Assembly: GCF_004297405.1 (NCBI RefSeq)
Contig: NZ_SCVC01000015.1
Coordinates: forward strand, 1 to 64,000
DNA length: 64,000 bases
Source of the DNA: Reyranella sp.
Lineage (GTDB): Bacteria > Pseudomonadota > Alphaproteobacteria > Reyranellales > Reyranellaceae
Reading direction: 5' to 3'
In this document: positions 63,742-64,000 of the stretch, in pieces
Position numbering within the stretch: position 1 is the first letter of the stretch
How the letters are laid out: every line of letters begins with the position of its first letter
The notes under the pieces: model-generated
Database searches by the model: none
What the model was told of the DNA's origin: nothing
Seen by the model: the letters and a program-made list of their open reading frames with translations, nothing else
Translations under genes and position numbers: made by a program

Positions 63742-64000
63742 ATGGCGGCGTTGCGTTGGTTGGCTATCGTGCTCGTAGCGGCGTGCACCGCGGCGTCTTT
63801 CGACGTGGCGGCGCAAACGCCCGCGCCGACGCAGCAGCAAGGCCAGATGCAACGCGGCAGCTTCAGCAACCCCGCTGAATACGATAACTACATGGCCGCG
63901 CTGAATACCCAGGACCCGTCGAGGCGCGCCTCGGCGATGGAGGTGTTCATCGCCTGGTATCCTGGCAGCGTCCTGCGCATCGACGCCTACGAGCAGGCGA
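63742..64000 (+). CDS. Secreted repeat-type protein, N-terminal part (runs off the window)
   Basis: Only 86 codons are present. It begins with a signal peptide (MAALRWLAIVLVAACTAASFDVAAQ). A Gln-rich linker and a helical stretch (PAEYDNYMAALNTQDPSRRASAMEVFIAWYPGSVLRIDAYEQA) follow, resembling the first repeat of periplasmic tetratricopeptide-type proteins. AGGAGCAAGG precedes the ATG. Too little is visible to name a function. It is divergent from the RND adaptor gene. Confidence 0.7.
   Translation, partial: MAALRWLAIVLVAACTAASFDVAAQTPAPTQQQGQMQRGSFSNPAEYDNYMAALNTQDPSRRASAMEVFIAWYPGSVLRIDAYEQA

Overview
The window is about 64 kb of high-GC DNA, densely packed with genes on both strands. It looks like a chromosomal segment of an alphaproteobacterium of the Rhodospirillales/Reyranella kind. 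That placement is inferred from the UbiK, phasin, FYDLN-acid, PetP/PetR-like and thiOSGE gene types and from codon use; no rRNA is present. I see no prophage, insertion sequence, CRISPR array or replication origin.

Left part (1-34 kb), mostly core genes. The end of cyanase is followed by a hyuA-hyuB hydantoinase/oxoprolinase pair, a UbiK-like factor, an enoyl-CoA hydratase, proC and a TetR regulator. Next come a phasin with a well-formed promoter/operator, a CsaA-like protein, an alkyltransferase-like protein, and two branched-chain-type aminotransferases flanking a MarR/OmpR/EnvZ-like regulatory operon. A TPP riboswitch heads thiO-thiS-thiG-thiE-thiF. Opposite it runs uvrC-pgsA-moaD-moaE. 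PhoH, guanine deaminase, a formamidase-like hydrolase, an SH3 protein, a lipoprotein, tRNA-Ala(GGC), and the aroA-cmk-rpsA-ihfB-lapA block follow. The part ends with an ornithine-cyclodeaminase-like gene, an acetyltransferase, a CoA-transferase and an acyl-CoA ligase.

Right part (35.8-59.3 kb), an accessory catabolic island. A MarR regulator precedes a tight operon. It encodes a molybdenum hydroxylase (FAD subunit plus a fused 2Fe-2S/Mo subunit), a 6-hydroxynicotinate-reductase-like Fe-S protein, a UPF0280 (ApbE-superfamily) protein, an AA_synth-family protein and an NTF2-like protein. Behind it lie a complete Liv-type ABC importer with the two permeases fused, a HyuA-type ATPase without HyuB, two enolase-superfamily enzymes, a divergent amidase-aspartate dehydrogenase-GMC oxidoreductase operon, an RraA-type protein, a VOC protein, a PNPOx-fold protein and a flavin monooxygenase. 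Together they suggest uptake of a small polar molecule, hydroxylation and reduction of an N-heterocycle, then ring opening and nitrogen release. The actual substrate cannot be read from the sequence.

Right edge (59.3-64 kb): an RND efflux permease and its adaptor, and the start of a secreted repeat-type protein running off the end.
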